Positions 1 to 6,885 are shown, counted from the first letter of the stretch. The stretch is 16,339 nt of DNA from CALJIC01 sp039805565 (GCA_039805565.1 JBDLTZ010000333.1:1-16339); one strand, 5' to 3'. The notes: generated by a model not told the origin, from the sequence alone. A program made the numbers and translations.

Positions 1-260
1 GTCTCGCCCGGCTCGCGCCGGCCGCCGGGGAGGATATGGAGCGCGTGTGGGTCGTGAACGACGAGCACCTGATCGCCGACGAGCACCACGGCGCGCACCG
101 AGGTAATCAGCTCGTCGGGCGGCAACTCGGGCGCGAGGTGCTCACCGACCCGCAGCCGGGACTCGCCCCACACGTCTTCGTGCTCCTCGTGTGCCGGGTA
201 GCGGGCCAGCAAGCGGGTCAGAAGCTCCACCACCATCTCCTTCCACAGCGTCGCCCCCAT
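1..260 (-). CDS. NUDIX hydrolase, N-terminal part (cut by window start)
   Basis: NUDIX enzymes hydrolyse nucleoside diphosphates linked to another group, for example oxidised or unusual nucleotides; the substrate cannot be told here. Reading the minus strand from an ATG at 260 gives 86 codons without a stop. They begin MGATLWKEMVVELLTRLLAR and end in HILPGGRREPGET, which is the opening of the Nudix box (GGRxExGE); the catalytic REUxEExGU half lies beyond the window. The stretch SVRAVVLVGDQVLVVHD matches the first two beta strands of the fold. An AGGAG lies at 263-267, unusually close to the start codon (2 nt). The gene lies 43 nt downstream of the histidine phosphatase on the same strand and could be cotranscribed with it. 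The family is clear, the specificity unknown. Confidence 0.85.
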   Translation of the reverse strand, partial: MGATLWKEMVVELLTRLLARYPAHEEHEDVWGESRLRVGEHLAPELPPDELITSVRAVVLVGDQVLVVHDPHALHILPGGRREPGE

Positions 261-303
261 CGCTCCTGCACTTGGACCAGACGGCACGCTTACTCGGCGA
301 TGC

Positions 304-936
304 TCACTGCTCCGCAACTGGTCCCTCGCTCTCAACACCTATCACCAGCTCCGTCATCCACCACTGATGCCGTGCCGGATCGTAACGCGCGCAGGCGTAG
401 CCAGTGTCGGCGAGGGCGAAGTGGATGCCTTGGCGGTTGATGGGCGGCGGTGCGCCGACGATGTGGCGGAGTGCCGCGTTGAGGATGCCGCCGTGGGCGA
501 CCACAAGTGTGCACCCTGGGCCGAGCTGCACAAGCCGCTCAACCGCACGGGCCGCCCGCACGTGGATCGCCCAGTCGCTCTCGCCGCTGCCGAAGAACGG
601 CTCGTAGGGGTTGCGGAAGGCCGGCCAGGGGAAGCGCGTTTCGGCCTCGGCGAAGGGGAGCCCGGCCAGGGGCCCATTGTCCATCTCCAGCCAGAGCGGG
701 TCGAGCTCCAGCGGGGCGGGGAACGCGGCGGCGAGGAGCTCGGCCGTCGTGCGGGCGCGGGTGAGCGGGCTGCTGACGATGCGGTCGAAGCCCCGCCCCT
801 CGCGCCGCCAGCGCGCGATCAGCTGGCTGGCCTGCGCGCGGCCGACCTCGGTCAGCGCGCTGTCGAAGCGCCCCTCGTGGACGCCCTCGTCGTCGCCGCT
901 GGAGCGCCCATGGCGCAGGAGGGTCAGGTCAAGCAT
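304..936 (-). CDS. Histidine phosphatase family protein (phosphoglycerate mutase-like)
   Basis: A cytoplasmic phosphatase or mutase of the branch that uses a phosphohistidine intermediate; the substrate is not evident. From the ATG at 936 the protein has 210 residues. The RHG motif is at residues 8-10 (TLLRHGRSSG), with His9 as the expected nucleophile. The second arginine is in SSPLTRARTTAE (Arg60), the acid in LEMDNGPLAG (Glu84), and the second histidine in VVAHGGILNAALRHIVG (His148). This complete catalytic set and the length fit the GpmB/CobC-like broad-specificity group. I chose ATG 936 because a GGAG lies 7 nt upstream; an in-frame TTG at 969 would add 11 residues but lacks a ribosome site. 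The NUDIX gene follows 43 nt downstream, and the DUF1801 gene diverges upstream. Confidence 0.9.
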   Translation of the reverse strand: MLDLTLLRHGRSSGDDEGVHEGRFDSALTEVGRAQASQLIARWRREGRGFDRIVSSPLTRARTTAELLAAAFPAPLELDPLWLEMDNGPLAGLPFAEAETRFPWPAFRNPYEPFFGSGESDWAIHVRAARAVERLVQLGPGCTLVVAHGGILNAALRHIVGAPPPINRQGIHFALADTGYACARYDPARHQWWMTELVIGVESEGPVAEQ

Positions 937-981
937 CGTGGCGCTCCGCGTTGAGTCCGTTTCGATCAAGGCGTGCGCGAG

Positions 982-988
982 TATGATA
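982..988. promoter_or_regulatory. Possible shared -10 element for divergent genes
   Basis: The heptamer TATGATA lies in the 116-base gap between the divergent histidine phosphatase and DUF1801 genes. It reads TATGAT on the plus strand and TATCAT on the minus strand, each five of six matches to TATAAT, and lies about 50-70 bases before each start. Suitable -35 boxes are weak on both sides (plus strand TTTCGA at 960-965 with a 16-base spacer), so this is a candidate only. Confidence 0.35.
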
Positions 989-1052
989 GCATGGGCCCTA
1001 TTGGTAGCCGACAGTCTCAGCCGCGTCGGAGACGACCGCCAGGAGCGAGGCG

Positions 1053-1478
1053 ATGGACGAGCAGCGCGCCGCTATTGCATCAATCGACGAGTACATCGCG
1101 AGCTTCCCCGCCGCGGTCCAGCGCCAGCTCCAGGAGCTGCGGGCGGCGATCCGAGCCGCCGCCCCCGAGGCCGAGGAGGCGATCAGCTATCAGATGCCCA
1201 CCTTCCGACTCCACGGCAACCTGGTCCATTTCGCCGCCTACAAGGGTCACATCGGCTTCTACCCGGCGCCGCGCGGGATCGCGGCCTTTCAGGAGCGTCT
1301 GTCGCGCTACAAGGGGACGAAGGGCTCGGTGCAATTTCCCCTTGATCAGGCGCTGCCGCTCGATTTGGTCGCCGAGATTGTGCGCTTTCGGGTCGCCGAG
1401 AACACCGCTGCTGCCGAGCGGAAAGAACAACAGCGCCGGTCTGTACGCCCCCAGCGACGCGAGGTGGAAGGTGGGTAG
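1053..1478 (+). CDS. DUF1801 (YdhG-like) family protein
   Basis: A small cytoplasmic protein of the DUF1801 / YdhG family, some members of which have been described as iron chaperones; its role here is unknown. The 141 residues contain the family pattern: an N-terminal helix pair (IDEYIASFPAAVQRQLQEL, then IRAAAPEAEEAISYQMPTF) followed by the beta core LVHFAAYKGHIGFYP, and a C-terminal stretch ending IVRFRVAEN. AGGAG at 1041-1045 lies 7 nt before the ATG and fixes the start. The last residues (about 125-141) are basic and lie beyond the domain. The next gene starts inside its 3' end if the GTG at 1471 is used, which suggests translational coupling. Confidence 0.88.
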   Translation: MDEQRAAIASIDEYIASFPAAVQRQLQELRAAIRAAAPEAEEAISYQMPTFRLHGNLVHFAAYKGHIGFYPAPRGIAAFQERLSRYKGTKGSVQFPLDQALPLDLVAEIVRFRVAENTAAAERKEQQRRSVRPQRREVEGG

Positions 1479-2382
1479 CACCCCTGGCCCCATCAACAAC
1501 CCGCAGACGATGAGCCTCCCATCCCCCTGGCCAGATTCGCTGGTTCGGTTCGTCGAGCAACAGTGGGGGCCTCTCAATGCTGTGGAACCGATGGCCGGGC
1601 TCAGTGGGGCGCGAGTGTGGCGGCTTACCGCCGGCGACCAGTGGGCGATCGTCAAACAGTGCGGCGCCAACGAAGCCAGTTTCTACGAGCGGGCGGCTCC
1701 TCGCCTTCGCGCTACCGGCATCGGTGTGCCGGAGTTGTGGTGGGCAGGAGCGGACCCGATGGGCTACTGGATCGTGATCGAGTATCTGTCGGCTGCACCC
1801 GTGCGCGCTACTTGGCTGGCGCACCCGGCGTGGATGACGGCGCTCGCCCGCCTCCACCAGCTCCCGCTGGAGGTTTTCGCGGGCCTTCAGGCACACTACC
1901 GGCCGCGCTGGGACGAGGCCCTGGTCGACGACGTCTTGGCGCTTATCGCACCACCGCATCGCTCTCAACTTCGAACCCATCTCGCCGCCCTGGAGGAGGA
2001 GCTTGACCAGTTACAGCGTCAGGAGCGGCCCATCTCCGGCGACCCCAACCCGGCGAACTGGGGGCTCCGTGCCGACGGAACCGCGGTGCTCTATGACTGG
2101 GAGCGGGCGGGGTTCGGACCACCGGCCTTCGACCTGGCGATTACCATTCCCGGCCTCGCCAATGCTGCTGCCGCCCGACAGGTTGCGCAGGTCTATCTCG
2201 CCGCCGCCGGCGTTTGGTCACAAGGCGCATCCGTCGCATGCCTCACGCGGGAAATCCTGGTCTGCAAGGTCTGGGTCGTGGTGGAGTTCATGGCGACGGT
2301 GACACGGCAACGGCTCGCCCTGCCCTCCGCCTACGACGAACTGTGGCGAAGCATACCCGATTGGGTTGCGACATTGGTGTGA
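1471..2382 (+). CDS. Aminoglycoside phosphotransferase (APH) family kinase
   Basis: An ATP-dependent small-molecule kinase of the APH/choline kinase fold; no antibiotic substrate can be claimed. With the GTG start the protein has 303 residues. Visible motifs are the ATP lysine in QWAIVKQ (Lys62), the hinge WIVIEYLS, the catalytic loop ISGDPNPANWGL (Asp191, Asn196) and the metal-binding VLYDWERAGFGPPAFDLA (Asp209). The usual histidine of the HGDxxxxN loop is a serine here, but the catalytic Asp and Asn are kept. Start choice: GTG 1471 follows GAGG at 1461-1464 by 6 nt and overlaps the upstream gene by 8 bases. The alternative ATG at 1510 (290 residues) has no ribosome site but begins closer to the domain. 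It converges with the epimerase gene, with only 12 bases between the stop codons. Confidence 0.85.
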   Translation: MGSTPGPINNPQTMSLPSPWPDSLVRFVEQQWGPLNAVEPMAGLSGARVWRLTAGDQWAIVKQCGANEASFYERAAPRLRATGIGVPELWWAGADPMGYWIVIEYLSAAPVRATWLAHPAWMTALARLHQLPLEVFAGLQAHYRPRWDEALVDDVLALIAPPHRSQLRTHLAALEEELDQLQRQERPISGDPNPANWGLRADGTAVLYDWERAGFGPPAFDLAITIPGLANAAAARQVAQVYLAAAGVWSQGASVACLTREILVCKVWVVVEFMATVTRQRLALPSAYDELWRSIPDWVATLV

Positions 2383-2394
2383 GGCGATGCCAGC

Positions 2395-3372
2395 CTATGT
2401 GCGGCGCGGCGTCGCTCGCTCTGGTGAGCCGTGACGCCAGCGCCGGCAGAGATCCTGGGCGGCCTCGGGCCAGGTCGGCCAGTTGAAGACGAAACCGCGC
2501 TCCAGCAGCCGGGCGGGCACTACCCGCCGGCTCTTCAGCGGCAGCTCGCTCTCCGTTCGCAGCAGCCAGGTGCCGAGCTCGACCATCCAGCGGGTCGCCG
2601 GCAGCCCGACCGGCATGCCCCAGGCCTGCCGCAGTGCACGCATAAACGCGCCGTAGGGCAGCGGGTTGGGCGCGGCGAGGTTCACCGGTCCGGACAGCTC
2701 GTCGTGGGCAATCAGCCAGTCTACGGCGCGGATGAAATCCTCGTCGTGCAGCCAGGAGACGTACTGGCGCCCGTCGCCCGCCGGCCCACCCAGCCCAAAG
2801 CGCACGAGCCGTAGCAGCGTGTCGAAGATCCCGCCGCGGTCCGGGCTCATCACCATCGCTGAGCGCAGCAATACCTTGCGGGTCTGCGGGGTATGGGCGG
2901 CGAGAGCGACTTCCTCCCACGCCCGGGCCACCTCGATGCTGAAACGCCAGCTGGCCGGGGCGTCCGGCTCGGCGCCGCCGATCATGCCAGCGACCTCATC
3001 GTTCGGCGCATCGTAGCGGTGGGCGTAGATCGTCGCGGTGCTGGCCTGAAGCCAGACGCGGGGCGGTTGCTGCGTGCGGGCGATCGCGGCGCCGACGGCG
3101 CGGGTCGAGCGCACGCGGGAGTCCATAATCGCACTGCGGTTCTCGGGGGTGTAGCGGCAGTTGACGTTGCGACCGGCGAGGTTGATTACGACGTCGGCAC
3201 CCTCCAGCTCGCGCGCCCACGGGCCGACCGTCGCGGCGTCCCAAGGAACCGTGCGCCAGGGTGTTGGCTCGGGCGCGCGGCTCAGCACGACCACCTCGTT
3301 GCCACGGGCGTGGAAGTTACGAGCGAGCAGCGTGCCGACCTGACCGGTACCACCTGGAATGATGATTTTCAT
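2395..3372 (-). CDS. TIGR01777 family NAD(P)-dependent epimerase (SDR39U1/YfcH-like)
   Basis: An extended short-chain dehydrogenase-fold protein of the TIGR01777 epimerase family, cytoplasmic, with unknown substrate. The 325-residue protein opens with the dinucleotide-binding motif IIIPGGTGQVGTLLAR (GGTGQVG at 7-13). It continues with VVINLAGRNVNCRYTPENR, which is characteristic of this family, and QASTATIYA. The C-terminal DUF1731 domain is visible as LLRTESELPLKSRRVVPARL followed by LERGFVFNWPTWPEAAQDL. Length is slightly above the usual 300 residues because of a polar tail. The ATG at 3372 has GAGG 5 nt upstream. A TGTGA-N6-TCACA palindrome lies 26-41 bases upstream of the start and covers a possible extended -10 box (TGATATGTT, read on the minus strand), so repression by a CRP/FNR-type protein is conceivable. 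Confidence 0.92.
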   Translation of the reverse strand: MKIIIPGGTGQVGTLLARNFHARGNEVVVLSRAPEPTPWRTVPWDAATVGPWARELEGADVVINLAGRNVNCRYTPENRSAIMDSRVRSTRAVGAAIARTQQPPRVWLQASTATIYAHRYDAPNDEVAGMIGGAEPDAPASWRFSIEVARAWEEVALAAHTPQTRKVLLRSAMVMSPDRGGIFDTLLRLVRFGLGGPAGDGRQYVSWLHDEDFIRAVDWLIAHDELSGPVNLAAPNPLPYGAFMRALRQAWGMPVGLPATRWMVELGTWLLRTESELPLKSRRVVPARLLERGFVFNWPTWPEAAQDLCRRWRHGSPERATPRRT

Positions 3373-3397
3373 GGCTGCCTCATTGTGTTTGCGCTCT

Positions 3398-3413
3398 TGT
3401 GAAACATATCACA
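3398..3413. promoter_or_regulatory. CRP/FNR-like palindrome TGTGA-N6-TCACA
   Basis: The sequence TGTGAAACATATCACA is a perfect inverted repeat with the half-sites and 6-base spacing of the classical CRP site. Its six central bases read TATGTT on the minus strand and are preceded by TGA, making a plausible extended -10 box for the epimerase gene. A bound protein would therefore sit on that promoter. On the plus side it lies 34 bases before the -35 box of the radical SAM gene. The identity of the binding protein is an inference. Confidence 0.55.
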
Positions 3414-3447
3414 GTAAGGGCTGGGTCGCCAGGGAGAATCCTCTCCG

Positions 3448-3476
3448 GTGACAGCGCGTGCGCCATGTGCTATGCT
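3448..3476 (+). promoter_or_regulatory. Sigma-70-type promoter of the radical SAM operon
   Basis: GTGACA at 3448-3453 (five of six to TTGACA) is followed after exactly 17 bases by TATGCT at 3471-3476, which is preceded by TGC (an extended -10). Transcription would start near 3483, at the edge of the LexA-like box, leaving a leader of about 37 bases before the GTG at 3520. Confidence 0.6.
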
Positions 3477-3483
3477 TGAAAAT

Positions 3484-3497
3484 CGTACGAGTGTTCG
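3484..3497. promoter_or_regulatory. LexA/SOS-type box
   Basis: CGTACGAGTGTTCG fits the Gram-positive and mycobacterial LexA consensus CGAAC-N4-GTTCG at nine of ten defined positions (one A to T change), and the central GAGT fits RNRY. It lies directly downstream of the -10 box, at the expected transcription start, which is a typical repressor position. The inner dyad TACGA-GTGT-TCGTA (3486-3499) overlaps it. No lexA gene lies in the window, so regulation is inferred. Confidence 0.5.
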
Positions 3498-3519
3498 TAT
3501 TCGTGGAGGAGGTCAAGGC

Positions 3520-4383
3520 GTGGAGCGCGACCAATTGCCGCTGCCGCTGGAGCCAGTCGAGCTGGCGCGACCGGTGCAGATCGGCCCGGCCGAGGTGCTA
3601 TACACCGCGGCACGAAGCATCCTCACCGAGTCCTCTGGCTTCATCGACGCCTTTGACTACACCCTGAACCCCTACTCGGGCTGCACCTTCGGCTGTAGCT
3701 ACTGCTACGCGGCTGCCTTCGTGCGCGACCAAGAGCGGCGGAACAACTGGGGCCAGTGGGTGCAGGTCAAGGAGAACGCCCTGGAGCTGCTGCGCAAACT
3801 CCGCAAGAAGCCCCTCGAAGGTACGACGATCTACCTCAGCAGTGTCACCGACCCCTACCAGCCGATCGAGCGCGAGCTGCAGCTCACCCGCAACCTGCTG
3901 GAGGAGCTGGCGGCCTTTCACCAAGTGCGGCTGGTGGTGCAGACCCGCAGCCCCCTCGTCACCCGCGACCTCGACCTGTTCGCCCGCTTCCCAGCGGTAC
4001 GGGTGAATATGACCGTCACCACCGACGACGAGACGGTGCGCAAGGTCTTTGAGCCCGGCTGCGCCTCGCTTGGCAGGCGGTTGGCCGCGATTGCCGAGGT
4101 ACAACGAGCGGGCATTCCCGCCTGCATCACGCTCACCCCGCTGCTTCCGGTGGCCGACCCGGCGGGCTTCGCCGAGCGCCTGAAGGCGACGGGCGTGACG
4201 CGCTTCGTCACCCAGTATCTCCACGCCGAGCGGGGGCAGTTCGTCGCCGGCACGCGGGCCGCCGCAGTGGCACTGTGCCGCGAGCGGGGCTGGGACGAGG
4301 CGGCCTACCGGCGCGTCGTCGCGGTGCTGCGGGCCGTGCTGCCGCACCTGGACGAGGGCCGCGACGGGTTTACGCCGGCCTAG
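3520..4383 (+). CDS. SplB-like (Rv2578c family) radical SAM protein
   Basis: A radical SAM enzyme of the group related to spore photoproduct lyase, often called DNA repair photolyase-like; the true substrate of this branch is not established. The 287 residues carry the cluster motif CTFGCSYC (Cys55, Cys59, Cys62; CxxxCxxC) in TLNPYSGCTFGCSYCYA. YLSSVTDPYQPIERE, VQTRSPLVTRD and VNMTVTTDDETVRKVFEP follow, as expected for the family. Three further cysteines occur at 181, 202 and 253; Cys181 sits in the loop FEPGCASLGRRL. The start is GTG 3520 because GGAGGAGG at 3505-3512 lies 7 nt upstream; the in-frame GTG at 3448 falls on the -35 box. The gene leads a likely operon with the methyltransferase (18-base gap) and the S9 hydrolase, and lies behind a LexA-like box that suggests DNA-damage control. 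Confidence 0.9.
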   Translation: MERDQLPLPLEPVELARPVQIGPAEVLYTAARSILTESSGFIDAFDYTLNPYSGCTFGCSYCYAAAFVRDQERRNNWGQWVQVKENALELLRKLRKKPLEGTTIYLSSVTDPYQPIERELQLTRNLLEELAAFHQVRLVVQTRSPLVTRDLDLFARFPAVRVNMTVTTDDETVRKVFEPGCASLGRRLAAIAEVQRAGIPACITLTPLLPVADPAGFAERLKATGVTRFVTQYLHAERGQFVAGTRAAAVALCRERGWDEAAYRRVVAVLRAVLPHLDEGRDGFTPA

Positions 4384-4401
4384 CGCCGGCAGGAGGGCGA
4401 C

Positions 4402-4989
4402 GTGCATGCTATCACCCGCTGGGAAACGCTGTACCCCGAGGATGCACGGATACCCACGGCGCTGACCTCGCGTGCGCTCATGCGAGCCGCCGCCTGCTTC
4501 GCGGTGGACCGAGCGCAGTGGCTCCTCGATCTGGGCTGCGGCGCCGGGCGTGCCACGCACTTCCTCGCCGAGCGCGGCTTCGCCGTGGTCAGCGTTGATG
4601 CCTCCCTGGCCGGACTGGCCCTGGCGCAGCGTGTAGCGCCCCAACTACCCCTGCTCCTGGGCGATGCCCGGCAGCTCGCCCTCGCCGCGTGCTCCGTTGA
4701 CGGCGTCTACTGCTTTGGGCCCCTGCACGAGTTCACTGGGCCGACGGCCGACGCCGACGTGGCGGCCATCCTCACGGAGACGCGGCGCGTCCTACGGCCC
4801 GGCGGCACGCTCTGCCTCACCGTACTCGCCGGCGAGCCCGAGGATGGCCTGCCCCACGTCCGGCTCTTCACCCGGGCGATGTTGGAAACGGCGCTGCACC
4901 CATTTACCATGGTTGCGTGCGAGCTTTTGAACGACGTCGGCTGCACGGGGCGCGAGGGTTACCGCGTCTGGTGGGCACAGGCGAGCTAG
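4402..4989 (+). CDS. Class I SAM-dependent methyltransferase
   Basis: A soluble methyltransferase of the Methyltransf_11/25 type; the acceptor is unknown. The 195 residues contain motif I LLDLGCGAGRATHFLAERG (residues 41-59), the ribose-binding acid in VVSVDAS (Asp66), GDARQLAL with the following DGVYCFGPLHEF (motif IV region), and the post-motif RVLRPGGTLCLTVLAGEP. The domain is short and lacks an obvious extra substrate domain; the C-terminus ends at the last beta strands (CTGREGYRVWWAQAS). The GTG start at 4402 has AGGAGG at 4391-4396, 5 nt upstream. The gene starts 18 bases after the radical SAM gene and ends 31 bases before the S9 hydrolase, so cotranscription is likely; whether it works with the radical SAM protein is not known. 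Confidence 0.88.
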   Translation: MHAITRWETLYPEDARIPTALTSRALMRAAACFAVDRAQWLLDLGCGAGRATHFLAERGFAVVSVDASLAGLALAQRVAPQLPLLLGDARQLALAACSVDGVYCFGPLHEFTGPTADADVAAILTETRRVLRPGGTLCLTVLAGEPEDGLPHVRLFTRAMLETALHPFTMVACELLNDVGCTGREGYRVWWAQAS

Positions 4990-5020
4990 CGTCAAGAGCA
5001 CCGCTCTCAGGAGGCACCGC

Positions 5021-6865
5021 ATGAGCGAGACTGTACCGGTGCACGATCACGCCCTCCCGTCCCCGTTCACAGCCCTGCCGGCCGGCGCATCCGGCCCGCA
5101 GTTCTCCCCCGACGGCCAGACCATCGCCTACATGCAGGATGGCCAGATCCTCCTGGCCCCGGTGGACACACCCAGCGAACCGGTCCCCCTCTGTGACGGC
5201 TGGGCGCCCCGCTGGCGCCCCGGCAGGAACGAGCTGCTCATCCTGCGCTCGCATCGAGCCGCGTCGCTCTGGCTCCAACCGCCGACGCCCGGCGAGACAG
5301 GCCGGCCCCTCGCGAACGCTCCCCGGCGCATCGCCGCCTACGCCTGGTCGCCGGATGGCCGGCAGATCGCTGTCATCGAGCGTGGCGCCCTCCACAAGCC
5401 CGGCGCTCTCCGGCTGCTCGAACCGGACACGGGGACGAGCGAGCGGCGGGCCCGTCTCCCCGCCTACGAGGTCGAAGGGCCGCTCCGCTGGTCGCCCGAT
5501 GGCCACCGGCTGGCCTGGAGCGTCGAGGTTTCCCCCGACGACCGCACGAACATGCTCCACGAGGTGCGCCTGCTCAACCTGCAGCACGGCACCATCCGCC
5601 GCGTGGTGCCGCCGGGCTCCTGTCAGACAAGCGCGCCCGTGTGGCGGCCCGACGGCCGCGCCCTGGCGCTGCTCGCCACTCCCCACCCCTACGGCTTCCA
5701 GGCCCTCTACGGCCTGGCGAGCTGGCACGTCGAGGGCTCGGCTACCCGCTATCTCACGCGCGACCCGCTGGTCATCGCCGGGGCCGCCTGGTCACCGGAC
5801 GGGAAGCAGCTCTACCTCAGCGCTCGCGACCGCGGCATCACCCAGCAGCTCTACGCGCTCGACGTGACAACCGGGGCCCTCCGCCGGCTCACCGACGGCG
5901 TCCGCAGCTTCGGGCCGCCCGCCATCTCGCCTGACGGGCGCTGGCTCGCCAGCACTGTGATCTCGCCCGATCAGCTCGCGGAGATTTGGCTCGTTGCGAC
6001 GGACGGGACGTGTGCACGGTCGATCAGCGCGGCAAGCCGGCAGCTCGACGCCGTGCCGAACCTCTGCCTCGGCACGCCTGACCTGGTGCGCTGGCGCGGC
6101 CGCGACGGCCTGGAGCTGGAGGGGCTGCTGCTCTACCCGCCGCCCTACGGCCCCGACCGGCCGCCGCCCGGCCCCCTGCCGACGATCGTCGACCTCCACG
6201 GCGGGCCGATCCAGCCGGTCAGCCTTGGCCTCGGCGAACACCCGGTCTCCCTTGATGGCCTGCACGACCTGGCGATGCGGGGCTACCTGTGCTTTGCAGC
6301 CGACTACCGCCGCAGCGGCAGTTACGGCTGGGCGCCGCTTCAGGCGGCGCTGGACGCCGGGGACCTGATCGGTGACGACGCCGACGACATCCTGGCCGGC
6401 GTGGAGCACCTGGTCATGCGAGGTCTCACCGACCCGGCGCGCCTGGGGCTGCGCGGCTTCAGCCACGGTGGGCTCCTGGCCAACTGGCTGGCCGCGACGG
6501 GCGACCGCTTCCAGGCGGTGGTGAGCATCGAGGGGCCGTCCGACCTCGGGCACATGGAGCTCGACACCATCCTGGAGATCTGGCTGGGCGGGCGCCCGGA
6601 CGAGGTGCCGGAGCGCTACCATCGCTGCTCGCCGCTGCGAAACATCCGGCCAGACCGCCCGCCGACGCTGTTGCTCTATGGCGAGCACTCCGTGTTCACC
6701 CGTCGCGGCGAGGGCGCACGCTTCGCTGAGGCGTTACGAGCGGCGGGGGCCGAGGTCGAGCTCCTGACGCTCCCGGGCGAGGGGCACATGTTTTTTCGGC
6801 TGGAGCATCGGCAGCAACTTCTCAACCGCGCCGCCGCCTGGTTCGACCGGCACCTGCGCGGATAG
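5021..6865 (+). CDS. S9 family (prolyl oligopeptidase-type) hydrolase with TolB-like propeller
   Basis: A two-domain serine hydrolase of the acylaminoacyl-peptidase / prolyl-oligopeptidase group, 614 residues. The N-terminal half is a WD40-like propeller with at least six PD40 motifs: FSPDGQTIAY (about residue 29), WSPDGRQIAV (109), WSPDGHRLAW (157), WRPDGRALAL (208), WSPDGKQLYL (257) and ISPDGRWLAS (302). The alpha/beta-hydrolase half has the oxyanion segment DLHGGP (His393), the nucleophile elbow GFSHGG (Ser481) and the histidine in GEGHMFF (His589). The position that normally carries the catalytic Asp reads YGEHSVF, with Ser557 where HGExD is expected. No signal peptide is seen, so it is probably cytoplasmic. 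AGGAGG at 5009-5014 lies 6 nt before the ATG. It is probably the last gene of the radical SAM operon and may act on short peptides. Confidence 0.9.
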   Translation: MSETVPVHDHALPSPFTALPAGASGPQFSPDGQTIAYMQDGQILLAPVDTPSEPVPLCDGWAPRWRPGRNELLILRSHRAASLWLQPPTPGETGRPLANAPRRIAAYAWSPDGRQIAVIERGALHKPGALRLLEPDTGTSERRARLPAYEVEGPLRWSPDGHRLAWSVEVSPDDRTNMLHEVRLLNLQHGTIRRVVPPGSCQTSAPVWRPDGRALALLATPHPYGFQALYGLASWHVEGSATRYLTRDPLVIAGAAWSPDGKQLYLSARDRGITQQLYALDVTTGALRRLTDGVRSFGPPAISPDGRWLASTVISPDQLAEIWLVATDGTCARSISAASRQLDAVPNLCLGTPDLVRWRGRDGLELEGLLLYPPPYGPDRPPPGPLPTIVDLHGGPIQPVSLGLGEHPVSLDGLHDLAMRGYLCFAADYRRSGSYGWAPLQAALDAGDLIGDDADDILAGVEHLVMRGLTDPARLGLRGFSHGGLLANWLAATGDRFQAVVSIEGPSDLGHMELDTILEIWLGGRPDEVPERYHRCSPLRNIRPDRPPTLLLYGEHSVFTRRGEGARFAEALRAAGAEVELLTLPGEGHMFFRLEHRQQLLNRAAAWFDRHLRG

Positions 6866-6866
6866 G

Positions 6867-6884
6867 GCTCCTGCGGCACGGAGC
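6867..6884. terminator. Weak hairpin between convergent genes
   Basis: GCTCC (6867-6871) and GGAGC (6880-6884) form a 5-bp stem with an 8-base loop in the 20-base gap between the S9 hydrolase and MerR genes, which converge. No T-run follows on either strand, so it is at best a weak bidirectional terminator. Confidence 0.25.
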
Positions 6885-6885
6885 T

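Noticed and set aside
973..1470. An N-terminal extension of the APH kinase back to 973
   Set aside because: It would overlap the whole DUF1801 gene in another frame and encodes an Arg/Ser-rich stretch with no homology; the GTG at 1471 or ATG at 1510 is the real start.
3598..4644. A 348-codon open frame on the minus strand
   Set aside because: Antisense to the radical SAM gene, whose CxxxCxxC motif and ribosome site are unambiguous; the antisense product resembles nothing known.
5792..6688. A 298-codon open frame antisense to the S9 hydrolase
   Set aside because: Composition typical of a mirror frame (Arg, Gly, Ala, Val) and no ribosome site; the plus-strand gene carries clear catalytic motifs.
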